This document shows positions 35,164-45,001 of a stretch of DNA of 64,000 bases, one piece after another. Every line of letters begins with the position of its first letter. Position 1 is the stretch's first letter. The notes beneath the pieces are model-generated. The model did not search any database, was not told where the DNA came from, and saw nothing but the letters and a program-made list of their open reading frames with translations. A program made the translations under genes and the position numbers. This DNA comes from Bradyrhizobium iriomotense (lineage in GTDB: Bacteria; Pseudomonadota; Alphaproteobacteria; Rhizobiales; Xanthobacteraceae), in assembly GCF_018129405.1 (NCBI RefSeq), contig NZ_JAFCLP010000025.1, forward strand, positions 38,331 through 102,330, read 5' to 3'.

Positions 35164-35298
35164 GTGAAGCGGACTTATCAACCCAGCAAACTGGTGCGCA
35201 AGCGCCGTCACGGCTTCCGTGCCCGCCTCGCCACTGCCGGCGGCCGCAAGGTTCTCGCCGCCCGCCGCGCCCGCGGCCGCAAGCGTCTGAGCGCCTGA
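35164..35298 (+). CDS. rpmH: 50S ribosomal protein L34
   Basis: A 44-residue basic protein, [20 protein letters not shown] then [18 protein letters not shown], the complete L34. It is a late-assembling protein of the large ribosomal subunit. It starts at GTG 35164 with GGAG upstream; longer upstream frames are not conserved. First gene of rpmH-rnpA-yidC-engB, the order normal for alphaproteobacteria. Confidence 0.97.
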   Translation: MKRTYQPSKLVRKRRHGFRARLATAGGRKVLAARRARGRKRLSA

Positions 35299-35325
35299 GC
35301 CGGACCCCCTTTTTGGGATTTCATC

Positions 35326-35733
35326 ATGGATCGGCTGAGGCAGCGGGCGGATTTCCTCGCCGTTGCCAATGGCGCGCGGGTGAATAGTCCCGCGTTTGTC
35401 CTGCAAAGCCGACGCCGCGACGATCTTGGCCCGATCCGGATCGGTTTCACCGTCACCAAAAAGAACGGCAACGCCCCCGAGCGCAATCGCATCAGGCGCC
35501 GGCTTCGCGAATTGGTGAAGCGGCTCGATCCGGTGTCGATGCAGCCCCATCATGACTATGTACTGGTCGGCCGGAGGGACGCGCTCTCGCGCGACTTCGC
35601 CACCATGCTCGACGATCTGCGCATAGCGTTCACGAAGCCCGCGCGGCATACGGCCAGGGGATCGGACAAGGGACCTGCGAAGGGGCGCGGCGAAAAGCCG
35701 GGCACTGCCCCTGCCAGCCGCAAACCGGATTGA
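35326..35733 (+). CDS. rnpA: Ribonuclease P protein component
   Basis: A 135-residue protein that binds the RNase P RNA and helps it process tRNA 5' ends. It contains RLRQRADFLAVANGARVNSP, RIGFTVTKKNGNAPERNRIR and RRLRELVKRL, the conserved RNR motif with the basic helix, and HHDYVLVGRRDALSRDF. The lysine/proline-rich tail of about 25 residues is typical of Bradyrhizobium-like forms. It lies 27 bases after rpmH. Confidence 0.95.
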   Translation: MDRLRQRADFLAVANGARVNSPAFVLQSRRRDDLGPIRIGFTVTKKNGNAPERNRIRRRLRELVKRLDPVSMQPHHDYVLVGRRDALSRDFATMLDDLRIAFTKPARHTARGSDKGPAKGRGEKPGTAPASRKPD

Positions 35734-35749
35734 TGACGAGACATTAGAG

Positions 35750-37600
35750 ATGACCGACAATCGCAATACCATCCTCGCCGTCATTCTGTCGGGCCTCGTC
35801 CTGATCGCCTGGCAATATTTCTACAACGTGCCGCAGATGGAGAAGCAGCGCGCCCAGCAGCAGGCGCAGGCCGAGCTCCAAAAGACCACGCCGCAGCCGA
35901 CCGCGTCGGCAACGCCAGGCGCCGCACCGCAAGCCGGCGGGGCCGCGCAGCCGTCGACGCCGGCCGCGAGCCAGCAGGGCCAGCCGGTCGTTGCCCGCGA
36001 CACCGCGATCGCGGCCAGCCCGCGCGTGAAGATCGACACGCCGCGGCTGACCGGCAGCGTTTCGCTGAAGGGCGGACGCATCGACGACCTCGCGCTGGTG
36101 CAGTACCGCGAGACGGTCGACCCGAAGTCGCCGGCGATCGTGCTCTATTCGCCCTCGGGCACGGCAGAACCCTATTACGCCGAGTTCGGCTGGGTGGCCG
36201 CAACGGGCGTGACGGCAAAGATGCCGGACGCGCAGACCCTCTGGCAGCAGGACGGCAGCGGCAGCCTGACGCCGACCACGCCGGTGGTGCTGAAATGGGA
36301 CAATGGCGACGGCCTCACCTTCCGCCGCACCATTGCGGTCGACGACCATTATCTCTTCACCGTCAAGGACGAGGTGAGCAATGTCGGCAATTCGCCGGTC
36401 ACGCTCTATCCGTTCGCGCTGATCTCGCGCCACGGCGCGCCGCAGGTCTCGGGCTACTACATCCTGCATGAGGGCCTGATCGGCTATCTCGGTGACCAGG
36501 GCCTGCAGGAATACGCCTACAAGAAGATCGACGAAAGCAAGCAGGTGAACTTCAAGGTCACCAATGGCTGGCTCGGCATCACCGACAAGTACTGGGCCTC
36601 GGCGCTGCTGCCCGATACCAATGCGCAGTTGCAGGCGCGCTTCTCGTCGAACCCATCCGGCAACCTCCACACCTACCAGACCGACTATCTGCTCGACCCC
36701 GTCACCGTCGCGATCGGCGGCACCGCGACCGCGAACGCGCGGCTGTTCGCCGGCGCCAAGGAAGCCGGCGTGGTCGGCGTGTTCCCGTTCGCCGGCCTCG
36801 GCGGCTACAACAAGGAGCTCGGGCTGAACCATTTCGATCTGATGATCGACTGGGGCTGGTTCTACTTCATCACCAAGCCGATGTTCCTCGGCCTCGACTT
36901 CTTCTACCGCTTCTTCGGCAATTTCGGCATCTCGATCCTGCTCGTGACCGTGATCGTGAAGCTGTTGTTCTTCCCGCTGGCGAACAAGTCCTACGCCTCG
37001 ATGGCGAAGATGAAGTCGATCCAGCCGCAGCTTCAGGCGCTCAAGGAGCGCTATCCCGACGACAAGGTGAAGCAGCAGCAGGAGATGATGGAGATCTACC
37101 GCAAGGAGAAGATCAATCCGGTCGCCGGCTGTCTTCCCGTGGTGATCCAGATCCCGGTGTTCTTCTCGCTCTACAAGGTGCTGTTCGTCACCATCGAGAT
37201 GCGGCACGCGCCGTTCTACGGCTGGATCAAGGACCTCTCCGCGCCGGATCCGACCAATCTGTTCAACCTGTTCGGGTTGATCCCGTTCGATCCGACCACG
37301 ATTCCGGTGTTCGGCCACTATCTCGCGCTCGGCATCTGGCCGATCATCATGGGCATCACGATGTGGTTCCAGATGAAGCTGAACCCGACGCCGCCGGATC
37401 CGACGCAGCAGATCATCTTCAACTGGATGCCGCTGATCTTCACCTTCATGCTGGCGGGCTTCCCGGCGGGCCTCGTGATCTACTGGGCCTGGAACAATTT
37501 GCTCTCGGTGATCCAGCAGAGCTTCATCATGCGCCGCAACGGCGTGAAGGTGGAGTTATTCGATAATCTCAAGGCGACGTTCGCGAAGAAGGCGACGTAA
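35750..37600 (+). CDS. yidC: Membrane protein insertase YidC
   Basis: A 616-residue inner-membrane insertase. First helix TILAVILSGLVLIAWQYF (7-24), then an alanine/glutamine/proline-rich linker, a large periplasmic beta domain to about 360, and the conserved insertase core: WGWFYFITKPMFLGLDFFYR, GISILLVTVIVKLLFFPLA, coiled SMAKMKSIQPQLQALKERYP, VAGCLPVVIQIPVFFSLYKV and FMLAGFPAGLVIYWAWNNLL. It inserts proteins with or without SecYEG. Sixteen bases follow rnpA. No yidD is present between them. Confidence 0.97.
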   Translation: MTDNRNTILAVILSGLVLIAWQYFYNVPQMEKQRAQQQAQAELQKTTPQPTASATPGAAPQAGGAAQPSTPAASQQGQPVVARDTAIAASPRVKIDTPRLTGSVSLKGGRIDDLALVQYRETVDPKSPAIVLYSPSGTAEPYYAEFGWVAATGVTAKMPDAQTLWQQDGSGSLTPTTPVVLKWDNGDGLTFRRTIAVDDHYLFTVKDEVSNVGNSPVTLYPFALISRHGAPQVSGYYILHEGLIGYLGDQGLQEYAYKKIDESKQVNFKVTNGWLGITDKYWASALLPDTNAQLQARFSSNPSGNLHTYQTDYLLDPVTVAIGGTATANARLFAGAKEAGVVGVFPFAGLGGYNKELGLNHFDLMIDWGWFYFITKPMFLGLDFFYRFFGNFGISILLVTVIVKLLFFPLANKSYASMAKMKSIQPQLQALKERYPDDKVKQQQEMMEIYRKEKINPVAGCLPVVIQIPVFFSLYKVLFVTIEMRHAPFYGWIKDLSAPDPTNLFNLFGLIPFDPTTIPVFGHYLALGIWPIIMGITMWFQMKLNPTPPDPTQQIIFNWMPLIFTFMLAGFPAGLVIYWAWNNLLSVIQQSFIMRRNGVKVELFDNLKATFAKKAT

Positions 37601-37610
37601 GACCCACTCC

Positions 37611-37690
37611 GTCATTCCGGGGCGATGCGAAGCATCGAACCCGGAATCTCGAGATTCCGGGTCTGGTCCTGCGGACCATCCCGGAATGAC
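37611..37690. repeat. Intergenic palindromic repeat (GTCATTCCGG family)
   Basis: It begins GTCATTCCGG, ends CCGGAATGAC and contains the inner palindromes CGATGCGAAGCATCG, AATCTCGAGATT and GGTCCTGCGGACC. It lies between yidC and engB and may fold into a long stem in the transcript. Confidence 0.85.
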
Positions 37691-37711
37691 GGTGCAAGCA
37701 AAGAGCTTCGC

Positions 37712-38365
37712 ATGACCGACGACAAAGATGCGAAGCTGATCGAGGCCGGGCGAAAGCTGTTCGCGCGCGACTGGCAGTTCATCTGGGCCTCGCCTTCGAT
37801 CCAGACGCTGCCGCCGATGGAGGGGCTCGAGATCGCCTTTGCCGGCCGCTCCAATGTCGGCAAGTCCAGCCTGATCAACGCGCTCACGGGACGCAACGCG
37901 CTGGCGCGCACCTCGCATACGCCGGGCCGCACCCAGGAGCTGATCTTCTTCGAGGTGCCCGGGAAAAAGGACCTGCGCCTCGTCGACATGCCCGGCTATG
38001 GCTATGCCAAGGCGCCGAAGAGCCAGGTCGCGTCCTGGACCGAGCTGATCCACACATTCCTGCTGGGCCGTGCCTCGCTCGCACGCGTCTACGTGCTGAT
38101 CGACGCGCGCCATGGCCTCAAGGACGTCGATCTCGAGATCCTGAAGACGCTCGACCGCTCCGCCGTCAGCTACCAGATCGTGCTGACCAAGGCCGACCAG
38201 GTGAAGGCCTCCGAGCTGCAATCGCGCATCGCCGAGACCGAGGCGGCATTGGCAAAACATCCGGCCGCGTTCCCGAACGTGCTCGCGACCTCGTCGCGCA
38301 GCGCGACCGGCATGGAGAGCTTGCGCGCCGCGATGGCGAAGCTGCTGGAAGAGCGGAGCTCGTGA
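37712..38365 (+). CDS. engB: Ribosome-assembly GTPase EngB (YihA/YsxC)
   Basis: A 217-residue GTPase needed for late 50S assembly. It has G1 [18 protein letters not shown]2 [15 protein letters not shown]3 [11 protein letters not shown] and G4 LTKADQV, all intact. The ATG at 37712 is chosen because frames further upstream run through the palindromic repeat. Its stop overlaps the start of the DUF423 gene. Confidence 0.95.
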   Translation: MTDDKDAKLIEAGRKLFARDWQFIWASPSIQTLPPMEGLEIAFAGRSNVGKSSLINALTGRNALARTSHTPGRTQELIFFEVPGKKDLRLVDMPGYGYAKAPKSQVASWTELIHTFLLGRASLARVYVLIDARHGLKDVDLEILKTLDRSAVSYQIVLTKADQVKASELQSRIAETEAALAKHPAAFPNVLATSSRSATGMESLRAAMAKLLEERSS

Positions 38366-38367
38366 TC

Positions 38368-38730
38368 ATGGCGCACCGCCTCCTGATTGGGCTTGCCGGC
38401 TTGATGGGCGCCGCCGGCGTCGCGCTCGCCGCAGCCTCCGCCCACGGCGCGGACGCAAGTCGCCTTGCCTCCGCCAGCGCCATGCTGCTGTTTCATGCAA
38501 CTGCCATACTTGCGGTGATGGGATTGCTGACGCGCGGCCTTCTGCACGGCGGAATTGGGCTCGTTGCGGCATGCGGCTTCGTGATCGGTGCCGCGCTGTT
38601 CGCGGGCGACCTGAGTTTGCGGCAGTTTGCCGGCCATTCGCTGTTTCCCATGGCGGCACCGACCGGCGGGACGGTGATGATTGCGAGCTGGCTGGCGGTG
38701 ACGCTGGCGGCGGTGGTGGCCAAACGCTGA
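38368..38730 (+). CDS. DUF423 family membrane protein
   Basis: A 120-residue protein with four hydrophobic helices: LLIGLAGLMGAAGVALAAAS with AHG following, MLLFHATAILAVMGLL, GIGLVAACGFVIGAALFAG and VMIASWLAVTLAAVVA. The AHG and FHA motifs and GDLS...FAP/GHSLFPMAAPTGG region fit DUF423. Function unknown. A GTG six bases upstream, overlapping the engB stop, is an alternative start. Confidence 0.85.
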   Translation: MAHRLLIGLAGLMGAAGVALAAASAHGADASRLASASAMLLFHATAILAVMGLLTRGLLHGGIGLVAACGFVIGAALFAGDLSLRQFAGHSLFPMAAPTGGTVMIASWLAVTLAAVVAKR

Positions 38731-38734
38731 CCCC

Positions 38735-38817
38735 GTAGCCCGGATGGAGCGAAGCGCAATCCGGGGTTCTTACCGCAGACACCGGCCCCGGATTTCGCTT
38801 CGCTCCATCCGGGCTAC
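38735..38817. repeat. Inverted repeat (GTAGCCCGGATGGAGCGAAG family)
   Basis: Two nearly perfect inverted arms of 32 bases (38735-38766 and 38786-38817) around a 19-base loop. It would form a very stable hairpin after the DUF423 gene and could end transcription or protect the mRNA. Confidence 0.88.
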
Positions 38818-38914
38818 AAGGCGTCGGGCTACGGCGGCATGCCAGCCACACTTTGCGCCCCGCCCGCCAATCAGATAGAACGCGCACCGACCGACCCGCC
38901 AGCGAGACCGTGAC

Positions 38915-39802
38915 ATGACCGACATCTCCCCGCTCGACCAGGCCCGCATCCTGTCCGAAGCGCTGCCGCACATGCAGCAGTATGACGAGGAAACCATCGT
39001 CATCAAATATGGCGGTCATGCCATGGGCGACGAGGAGACCGCGAAGAACTTTGCCCGCGACATCGTGCTGCTGGAGCAGACCGCAATCAACCCGGTGGTG
39101 GTGCATGGCGGCGGGCCGCAGATCGCGACCATGCTCAAGCGCCTCGGCATCGTCTCGGAATTCGCCGCTGGCCTTCGCATCACCGACGCTGCGACCATCG
39201 AGATCGTCGAGATGGTGCTCGCCGGCTCCGTCAACAAGCAGATCGTCGGCTACATCAACGAGGCCGGCGGCAAGGCCGTGGGCCTGTCCGGCAAGGACGG
39301 CAACATGGTGAAGGCGACGAAGACGACGCGCACCATCGTCGATCCGGACTCGCATATCGAGAAGGCGGTCGATCTCGGCTTCGTCGGCGACCCCGAAAAG
39401 GTCGACCTCACCCTGCTCAACCAGTTGATCGGCTACGAGCTGATCCCGGTGCTGGCGCCGCTCGCAACCTCGAAAGAGGGCCAGACGCTGAATATCAACG
39501 CCGACACCTTTGCCGGCGCGGTCGCGGGCGCACTGAAGGCAAAACGCCTGCTGCTGCTCACCGACGTGCCCGGCGTGCTCGACAAGTCGAAGAAGCTGAT
39601 CCCGCAGCTTTCGGTGAAGGACGCGCGAAAGCTGATCGCCGACGGCACCATCTCCGGCGGCATGATCCCGAAGGTCGAGACCTGCATCTACGCGCTCGAG
39701 CAGGGCGTCGAGGGCGTCGTCATCATCGACGGCAAGATGCAGCACGCGGTGCTGCTCGAGCTCTTCACCAACCAGGGCACGGGGACGCTGATCCACAAGT
39801 GA
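38915..39802 (+). CDS. argB: Acetylglutamate kinase
   Basis: A 295-residue enzyme that phosphorylates N-acetylglutamate in arginine synthesis. It has [12 protein letters not shown] (ATP-binding lysine), [40 protein letters not shown] (the arginine that binds substrate), [30 protein letters not shown] and [15 protein letters not shown]. The N-terminal helix [20 protein letters not shown] suggests the hexameric, arginine-inhibited form. Confidence 0.97.
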   Translation: MTDISPLDQARILSEALPHMQQYDEETIVIKYGGHAMGDEETAKNFARDIVLLEQTAINPVVVHGGGPQIATMLKRLGIVSEFAAGLRITDAATIEIVEMVLAGSVNKQIVGYINEAGGKAVGLSGKDGNMVKATKTTRTIVDPDSHIEKAVDLGFVGDPEKVDLTLLNQLIGYELIPVLAPLATSKEGQTLNINADTFAGAVAGALKAKRLLLLTDVPGVLDKSKKLIPQLSVKDARKLIADGTISGGMIPKVETCIYALEQGVEGVVIIDGKMQHAVLLELFTNQGTGTLIHK

Positions 39803-39878
39803 AGTGCGAACGCGAGCAGCGGAAGAAGGCGGTCATGCCCGGACTTGACCCGGGCATCCACGGCTCTCGCCTTGCTCA

Positions 39879-39977
39879 GTCATTCCGGGGCGCCCAAAGG
39901 GCGAAATACGGTGCGCAATTGCGCACCGGAGAATCTCGAGATTCCGGGTCTGGTCCTTCGGACCATCCCGGAATGAC
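39879..39977. repeat. Intergenic palindromic repeat overlapping a gene start
   Basis: Same family as 37611-37690, sharing both ends and the ATCTCGAGATTCCGGGTCTG core. The final GGAATGAC of the repeat supplies the ATG of the next gene at 39973. Confidence 0.85.
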
Positions 39978-41004
39978 GAGGGTGAAACACCGCCGCTCGC
40001 CCCTCACCCGCTTCCTGATGGCGCTGCCGGCGGCCGCCGTCTCGTTCTTCTTTTCCTCCGCCCCCGCTTTCGCCGATCTCAAGATCTGCAACCGCATGTC
40101 CTATGTCGTGGAGGCCGCGATCGGCATCGACGACAAGGCGGCGACCGCAACGCGCGGCTGGTTCAGGATCGATCCCGCCACCTGCCGCGTGGTGGTGCAG
40201 GGCACGCTGACCGCCGACCGCATCCTGCTGAATGCCCGCGCGCTCGGCATCTATGGCGCCTCCCCGATCCCGCAGAACGGCCGCGACATGCTGTGCGTGG
40301 CGCAGGACAATTTCGTCATCGCCGCGGCGCGACAGTGCCGCAGCGGTCAGACGCAGGTGCCCTTCACGCAGGTGACGCCGACGCAAGGCGACGACGGCAA
40401 TCTGGTCACCTATCTTGCCGAGGATTCCGAATATGACGACGAGCAGGCGCGGCTCGCCGGCATCCAGCGGCTCCTGGTGATCATCGGCTACGACGTCGGC
40501 GCGATCGATGGCGTCGACGGGCCGAAGACGCAAGCAGCCCTTGCTGCGTTCCTGAAGAGCCGCGGACTGTCCTCCGACGCGGCGTCGTCGCAAAATTTCT
40601 TCAAGACCATGGTCGATGCGACGCAGACGCCGTCGGCAAGCGGCCTGACCTGGTGCAACGACACGCCGCACAAGGTGATGGCGGCGATCGCCACCGACGA
40701 CGGCAAGTCCGTGACCAGCCGCGGCTGGTACCGCATCGATCCCGGCAAGTGCCTGCATCCTGATGTAACCGGCCAGCCGAAGCAGATCTTCAGCTTCGCC
40801 GAAGCGGTCGATGCCGACAACCGCGCGATCAAGCTGAAGGACAAGCCGCTGAACTGGGGCGGCGAGAAGCAGCTCTGCACGCGCGAGACCAAGTTCGAGA
40901 CCGTTGAGCAGACCGATTGCGCCGCGCGCGGCTTTGCGGCGGCGGGCTTCGGCGCGGTGGATATGAGCAGTGGCGGCAAGACGCTGCGGTTTGCGGTGCC
41001 GTGA
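39973..41004 (+). CDS. Secreted DUF1036/peptidoglycan-binding protein
   Basis: A 343-residue protein with a signal peptide (FLMALPAAAVSFFFSSAPAF, cut after AFA). Two copies of DUF1036 flank a peptidoglycan-binding-like motif: first copy DLKICNRMSYVVEAAIGIDD...RGWFRIDPATCR, second TWCNDTPHKVMAAIATDDGK...RGWYRIDPGKCL. The middle reads GIQRLLVIIGYDVGAIDGVD-GPKTQAALAAFL. It should sit in the periplasm; its role is unknown. The start lies in a palindromic repeat; an ATG at 40018 would still keep most of the signal peptide. Confidence 0.8.
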   Translation: MTRVKHRRSPLTRFLMALPAAAVSFFFSSAPAFADLKICNRMSYVVEAAIGIDDKAATATRGWFRIDPATCRVVVQGTLTADRILLNARALGIYGASPIPQNGRDMLCVAQDNFVIAAARQCRSGQTQVPFTQVTPTQGDDGNLVTYLAEDSEYDDEQARLAGIQRLLVIIGYDVGAIDGVDGPKTQAALAAFLKSRGLSSDAASSQNFFKTMVDATQTPSASGLTWCNDTPHKVMAAIATDDGKSVTSRGWYRIDPGKCLHPDVTGQPKQIFSFAEAVDADNRAIKLKDKPLNWGGEKQLCTRETKFETVEQTDCAARGFAAAGFGAVDMSSGGKTLRFAVP

Positions 41005-41038
41005 CTTTTGATGTGAAGACGCCGTCACACCTTCCGCT

Positions 41039-41156
41039 GTCGTCCTGGCGAAAGCCAGGACCCATTGCCCCGGGATTGGGTTTGGCGAAGAACGACAACC
41101 AGAGTGCCCCACTGATGCGACACGGCGTATGGGTCCTGGCTTTCGCCAGGACGACG
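41039..41156. repeat. Inverted repeat (TCGTCCTGGCGAAAGCCAGG family)
   Basis: Arms at 41039-41064 and 41131-41156 are inverted copies, each itself containing CTGGCGAAAGCCAG. It lies between the DUF1036 gene and the HAD gene. Confidence 0.82.
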
Positions 41157-41201
41157 ATCGAGGGCGGGGCCGCTGCCTCGGTCAACGGATAGAGATTTGT
41201 G

Positions 41202-41897
41202 ATGGACAACCAACCCCGCGCCTTCACCCACATCGACACCTGGGTGTTCGACCTCGACAACACGCTGTATCCGCATCACGTCAATCTGTGGCAGCAGGTC
41301 GATGCTAGAATCGGCGAGTTCGTGTGCAACTGGCTGAACGTGACTCCGGCAGAGGCCCGCAATATCCAGAAAGACTATTACCGCCGCTTCGGCACCACCA
41401 TGCGCGGCATGATGACCCTGCATGGCGTCCGCGCCGACGACTACCTCGCTTACGTCCACAAGATCGACCACTCGCCGCTGGAGCCGAACCCGGCGCTCGG
41501 CGCGGCCATCGCCAAGCTGCCGGGACGAAAACTGATCCTGACCAACGGCTCGGTCGACCATGTCGATGCGGTGCTGGCGCGGCTCGGCTTCGCCAGCCAT
41601 TTCGACGGCGTGTTCGACATCATCGCCGCCGACTTCGAGCCGAAGCCGGCGGAGCAGACCTACCGGAAATTCCTCGTGGACCATGCGGTCGATCCGACCC
41701 GCGCGGCGATGTTCGAGGACCTCGCCCGCAACCTCACCGTCCCGCACGCGCTCGGCATGACCACCGTGCTGGTGGTGCCGGATGGCACCAAGGAAGTGGT
41801 GCGCGAGGATTGGGAGTTGGAGGGCCGGGACGCGGCCCATGTCGACCATGTCACGGACGATCTGGCGGGGTTTTTGGCGAAGTTGTCGCCCAAATAA
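41202..41897 (+). CDS. HAD-superfamily pyrimidine 5'-nucleotidase
   Basis: A 231-residue phosphatase of the Sdt1-like group. Motif I WVFDLDNTLYP (two aspartates), motif II KLILTNGSVDH, motif III with EPKPAEQTYRKFLVDH and motif IV MFEDLARNL. Relatives dephosphorylate UMP, CMP or the phosphates of vitamin cofactors. The GTG at 41199 just before the ATG is an alternative start. Confidence 0.85.
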   Translation: MDNQPRAFTHIDTWVFDLDNTLYPHHVNLWQQVDARIGEFVCNWLNVTPAEARNIQKDYYRRFGTTMRGMMTLHGVRADDYLAYVHKIDHSPLEPNPALGAAIAKLPGRKLILTNGSVDHVDAVLARLGFASHFDGVFDIIAADFEPKPAEQTYRKFLVDHAVDPTRAAMFEDLARNLTVPHALGMTTVLVVPDGTKEVVREDWELEGRDAAHVDHVTDDLAGFLAKLSPK

Positions 41898-41900
41898 CCA

Positions 41901-42059
41901 CTGTCGTCCCGGGCAAGCGTCAGCGCAGACCCGGGACCCATAACCACAGGACGTGGCTGTAGCGCCGGATTGGCAACTCCGAGTCTTCGCCACATCCCTC
42001 CCTGTGGTTATGGGTCCCGGATCGGCGCGCGCTCTTGGCGCGCTTGTCCGGGACGACAG
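41901..42059. repeat. Long inverted repeat (CTGTCGTCCCGGG family)
   Basis: The outer arms CTGTCGTCCCGG and CCGGGACGACAG and inner arms GGGACCCATAACCACAGG and CCTGTGGTTATGGGTCCC are inverted copies spanning 159 bases between the HAD gene and dapD. Confidence 0.85.
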
Positions 42060-42161
42060 CGGAGTATGGGCAACGACGGAGTATGCCTTGACTCCGCCGC
42101 CCCAAATCCCGAAAAAGCGCCCCAATCCCATCAAAATTCCCGATCCGAAGAGGAAATCCCG

Positions 42162-43007
42162 ATGTCCCTGTCCGCCCTGGAATCCACCATCAACAGCGCC
42201 TTCGACGCGCGTGACGGCATCTCGACCTCGACCAAGGGCGAGGTGCGCGAGGCCGTGGACCAGTCGCTGGAGATCCTGGACAAGGGCGAGGCGCGCGTTG
42301 CCGAGCGCGGCGCGGACGGCAAGTGGAAGGTCAACCAGTGGCTGAAGAAGGCCGTGCTGCTGTCCTTCCGCCTCAACGACATGGGCGTCATTCCCGGCGG
42401 TCCCGGCAAGGCGACCTGGTGGGACAAGGTGCCCTCGAAGTTCGAAGGCTGGGGCGAGAACCGCTTTCGCGATGCCGGCTTTCGCGCGGTGCCCGGCGCG
42501 GTGGTGCGCCGCTCGGCCTTCATCGCCAAGAACGTCGTGCTGATGCCGTCCTTCGTTAATCTCGGCGCCTATGTCGATGAGAGCACCATGGTCGACACCT
42601 GGGCGACCGTCGGCTCCTGCGCGCAGATCGGCAAGCGCGTGCACATCTCCGGCGGCGCCGGCATCGGCGGCGTGCTCGAGCCGCTGCAGGCCGAGCCCGT
42701 CATCATCGAGGACGACTGCTTCATCGGCGCGCGCAGCGAGGTCGCCGAAGGCGTGATCGTGCGCAAGGGCGCGGTGCTGGCGATGGGCGTGTTCCTGGGT
42801 GCCTCGACCAAGATCGTCGACCGCGAAACCGGCGAGGTCTTCATGGGTGAAGTGCCCGAATATTCTGTGGTGGTGCCCGGCGCGCTGCCCGGCAAGCCGA
42901 TGAAGAACGGCCAGATCGGCCCCAGCACCGCCTGCGCCGTCATCGTCAAGCGCGTCGACGAGCGCACGCGGTCCAAGACCAGCATCAACGAGCTGCTGCG
43001 GGATTGA
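42162..43007 (+). CDS. dapD: Tetrahydrodipicolinate N-succinyltransferase
   Basis: A 281-residue enzyme of the succinylase branch of lysine/diaminopimelate synthesis. N-terminal helices ([20 protein letters not shown]), [18 protein letters not shown], then a left-handed beta-helix of hexapeptides including [40 protein letters not shown] and [29 protein letters not shown] precedes the ATG. dapE follows nearby, with a DUF805 gene between. Confidence 0.97.
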   Translation: MSLSALESTINSAFDARDGISTSTKGEVREAVDQSLEILDKGEARVAERGADGKWKVNQWLKKAVLLSFRLNDMGVIPGGPGKATWWDKVPSKFEGWGENRFRDAGFRAVPGAVVRRSAFIAKNVVLMPSFVNLGAYVDESTMVDTWATVGSCAQIGKRVHISGGAGIGGVLEPLQAEPVIIEDDCFIGARSEVAEGVIVRKGAVLAMGVFLGASTKIVDRETGEVFMGEVPEYSVVVPGALPGKPMKNGQIGPSTACAVIVKRVDERTRSKTSINELLRD

Positions 43008-43154
43008 TCGGGGTCGCACTGCCTCTCCATCGTCGTCCCGGCCTAGTGTGCGCAGTTGCGCACGGGGCCAGGACGACACCGAAGGCGTATCGAACCCACC
43101 CTCCTGCCATCGCGACCAATTTCCGGGCGGCCCTTCCCGCCCGGAGCGTTTGGC

Positions 43155-43805
43155 ATGGACTGGACCTGGTACCTGTTCCGCTTCGACGGCCGCATCAACC
43201 GCGCTTTGCTATGGCAGGCGCTGCTGATCGTCGCTGTGCTGGCGGCCTTGCTGGGAATCATCGGTCAGGTGATCCATCTCGTCAGCGCCGAGGGATCGTT
43301 GAAGCTATCCATCAAGCTCGATTTCGACTTCGGGCTCGACGACCTCTTCAAACTGGTTGATCCCCGAGCCTATCGCTCGCTGGCGTCCCTCGACCGCACG
43401 GACCTGATCCTGAAGGCGTCTGGCCTCGCGCTATTCTCATGGATCTTCCTGGCGACGACGATCAAGCGGCTGCACGATCGCAACAGGAGCGGCTGGTGGA
43501 TCGTTCTATTCTTCTTCGTGCCCGGCCTGCTTAGTCAGTTCTCGGACCTGCTGCCTGACTCCACCGCGATGCTTCCGTTCAGTCTCGCCGCGTCGGGCCT
43601 GTGGCTGTGGGGCATCGTCGAGATGTTCCTTGTGCCCGGCACCTCGGGCAGCAACCGGTTCGGCCCCGACCCATTGGCCGACAGCGAGGACGGCGCCACA
43701 TCTGCCGCCTCACCTGCGAAAAGCTGGGACCAGAGCCGCGAGATCGAAATTGTCCCGCCCAGTGCTAGCCCGCCCGGCGGCATGCATGTTAAGCGGGGCG
43801 CATGA
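43155..43805 (+). CDS. DUF805 family membrane protein
   Basis: A 216-residue protein, [20 protein letters not shown], with helices [52 protein letters not shown] and a fourth near 150, then a cytoplasmic proline/serine tail. The RFDGRINR and [12 protein letters not shown] motifs define DUF805. The stop overlaps the dapE start. Function unknown. Confidence 0.85.
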   Translation: MDWTWYLFRFDGRINRALLWQALLIVAVLAALLGIIGQVIHLVSAEGSLKLSIKLDFDFGLDDLFKLVDPRAYRSLASLDRTDLILKASGLALFSWIFLATTIKRLHDRNRSGWWIVLFFFVPGLLSQFSDLLPDSTAMLPFSLAASGLWLWGIVEMFLVPGTSGSNRFGPDPLADSEDGATSAASPAKSWDQSREIEIVPPSASPPGGMHVKRGA

Positions 43806-44968
43806 CCGATGCTCTCTCGATTGCCCGCGATCTCATCCGCTGCCCCTCAGTGACCCCGGCCGATGCCGGTGCGCTGGGGGTGCTTGAAAAAGCCCTCGGC
43901 GCCGCGGGCTTCACTTGCCACCGCGTGACCTTCAGCGAGGAAGGCACCGCCGACGTCGACAATCTCTATGCGCGGATCGGCACCGAAGGCCCGCACATCA
44001 CCTTTGCCGGCCACACCGACGTGGTGCCGCCGGGCGACGAGAGCGCCTGGAGCGTCGGCGCATTCTCCGGTGAGGTGAAGGACGGCGTGCTGCACGGCCG
44101 CGGCGCGGTCGACATGAAGGGCGGCATCGCCTGCTCGGTCGCCGCGGTGCTGGAGCATCTCGCGGCCAATGGCGGCAAGCCGCGCGCCGATGGAAAAGGC
44201 TCGATCTCGTTCCTGATCACCGGTGATGAGGAAGACGTCTCCATCAACGGCACCATCAAACTCTTGAAGTGGGCCGCCGAGCGCGGCGAAAAATTCGACC
44301 ATTGCGTGCTGGGCGAGCCCTCCAATGTCGAGACGCTCGGCGACACCATCAAGGTCGGCCGCCGCGGCTCGCAATCCGGCACGCTCGTCGTCGACGGCGT
44401 GCAGGGCCATGTCGCCTATCCGCACCGCGCGGCCAATCCGGTGCCCGACATTTCGCGGCTGATCGTGGCGATCTCCGACGAGCCGCTCGACCATGGCAGC
44501 GCGCAGTTCCAGGCGTCCAATCTCGAATTCACGTCAGTGGACGTCGGCAACAAGGCCTACAACGTCATACCCGGCGAGGCCCGCGCAAAATTCAACATCC
44601 GCTACAACGACAACCACACCCAGGCGAGCCTGCGTGAGCTGGTCGAGACGCGCCTTGCCAAAGCCTGCGGCAACCGCATCAAGGCCCGCATCGTTTGGGA
44701 GCCGTCGAACTCCAACGTGTTCGTGACCAAGCCCGGCCCCTTCACCGATCTCGCGGTGTCCGCGATCGAGGAGGTGACGGGACGCAAGCCCGAGCTGTCG
44801 ACCTCGGGCGGCACGTCGGACGCGCGCTTCATCTCGAGCTATTGCCCGGTGATCGAATTCGGCCTGGTCGGCCAGACCATGCACCAGGTCGACGAGCGCG
44901 TGCCAGTCACGGATCTGGAGAAGCTGACGAAGGTGTATCGCGGGGTACTGACGCGATACTTCGCGTAA
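43802..44968 (+). CDS. dapE: Succinyl-diaminopimelate desuccinylase
   Basis: A 388-residue zinc hydrolase of lysine/cell-wall precursor synthesis. It shows [20 protein letters not shown] (zinc His and catalytic Asp), [35 protein letters not shown] (catalytic Glu), [11 protein letters not shown] and, at the end, [20 protein letters not shown] and TMHQVDERV. All metal ligands are present. ATGA overlap with the DUF805 gene. Confidence 0.97.
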   Translation: MTDALSIARDLIRCPSVTPADAGALGVLEKALGAAGFTCHRVTFSEEGTADVDNLYARIGTEGPHITFAGHTDVVPPGDESAWSVGAFSGEVKDGVLHGRGAVDMKGGIACSVAAVLEHLAANGGKPRADGKGSISFLITGDEEDVSINGTIKLLKWAAERGEKFDHCVLGEPSNVETLGDTIKVGRRGSQSGTLVVDGVQGHVAYPHRAANPVPDISRLIVAISDEPLDHGSAQFQASNLEFTSVDVGNKAYNVIPGEARAKFNIRYNDNHTQASLRELVETRLAKACGNRIKARIVWEPSNSNVFVTKPGPFTDLAVSAIEEVTGRKPELSTSGGTSDARFISSYCPVIEFGLVGQTMHQVDERVPVTDLEKLTKVYRGVLTRYFA

Positions 44969-44984
44969 GGCGCACGCGCCTTAC
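44965..44984. terminator. Hairpin between convergent dapE and a secreted-protein gene
   Basis: GTAAGGCGC and GCGCCTTAC form a nine-base stem with a two-base loop. It includes the dapE stop codon. The symmetric position between convergent genes suggests a bidirectional terminator, though no long T run follows. Confidence 0.5.
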
Positions 44985-45001
44985 AGAGCTGAATTCGCCG
45001 C

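Noticed and set aside
35744-37318. 524-codon minus-strand frame over yidC
   Set aside because: Antisense frame; yidC on the plus strand is certain.
41970-42161. N-terminal extension of dapD
   Set aside because: It reads through the palindromic repeat and unconserved sequence; the ATG at 42162 has a Shine-Dalgarno sequence and gives the normal length.
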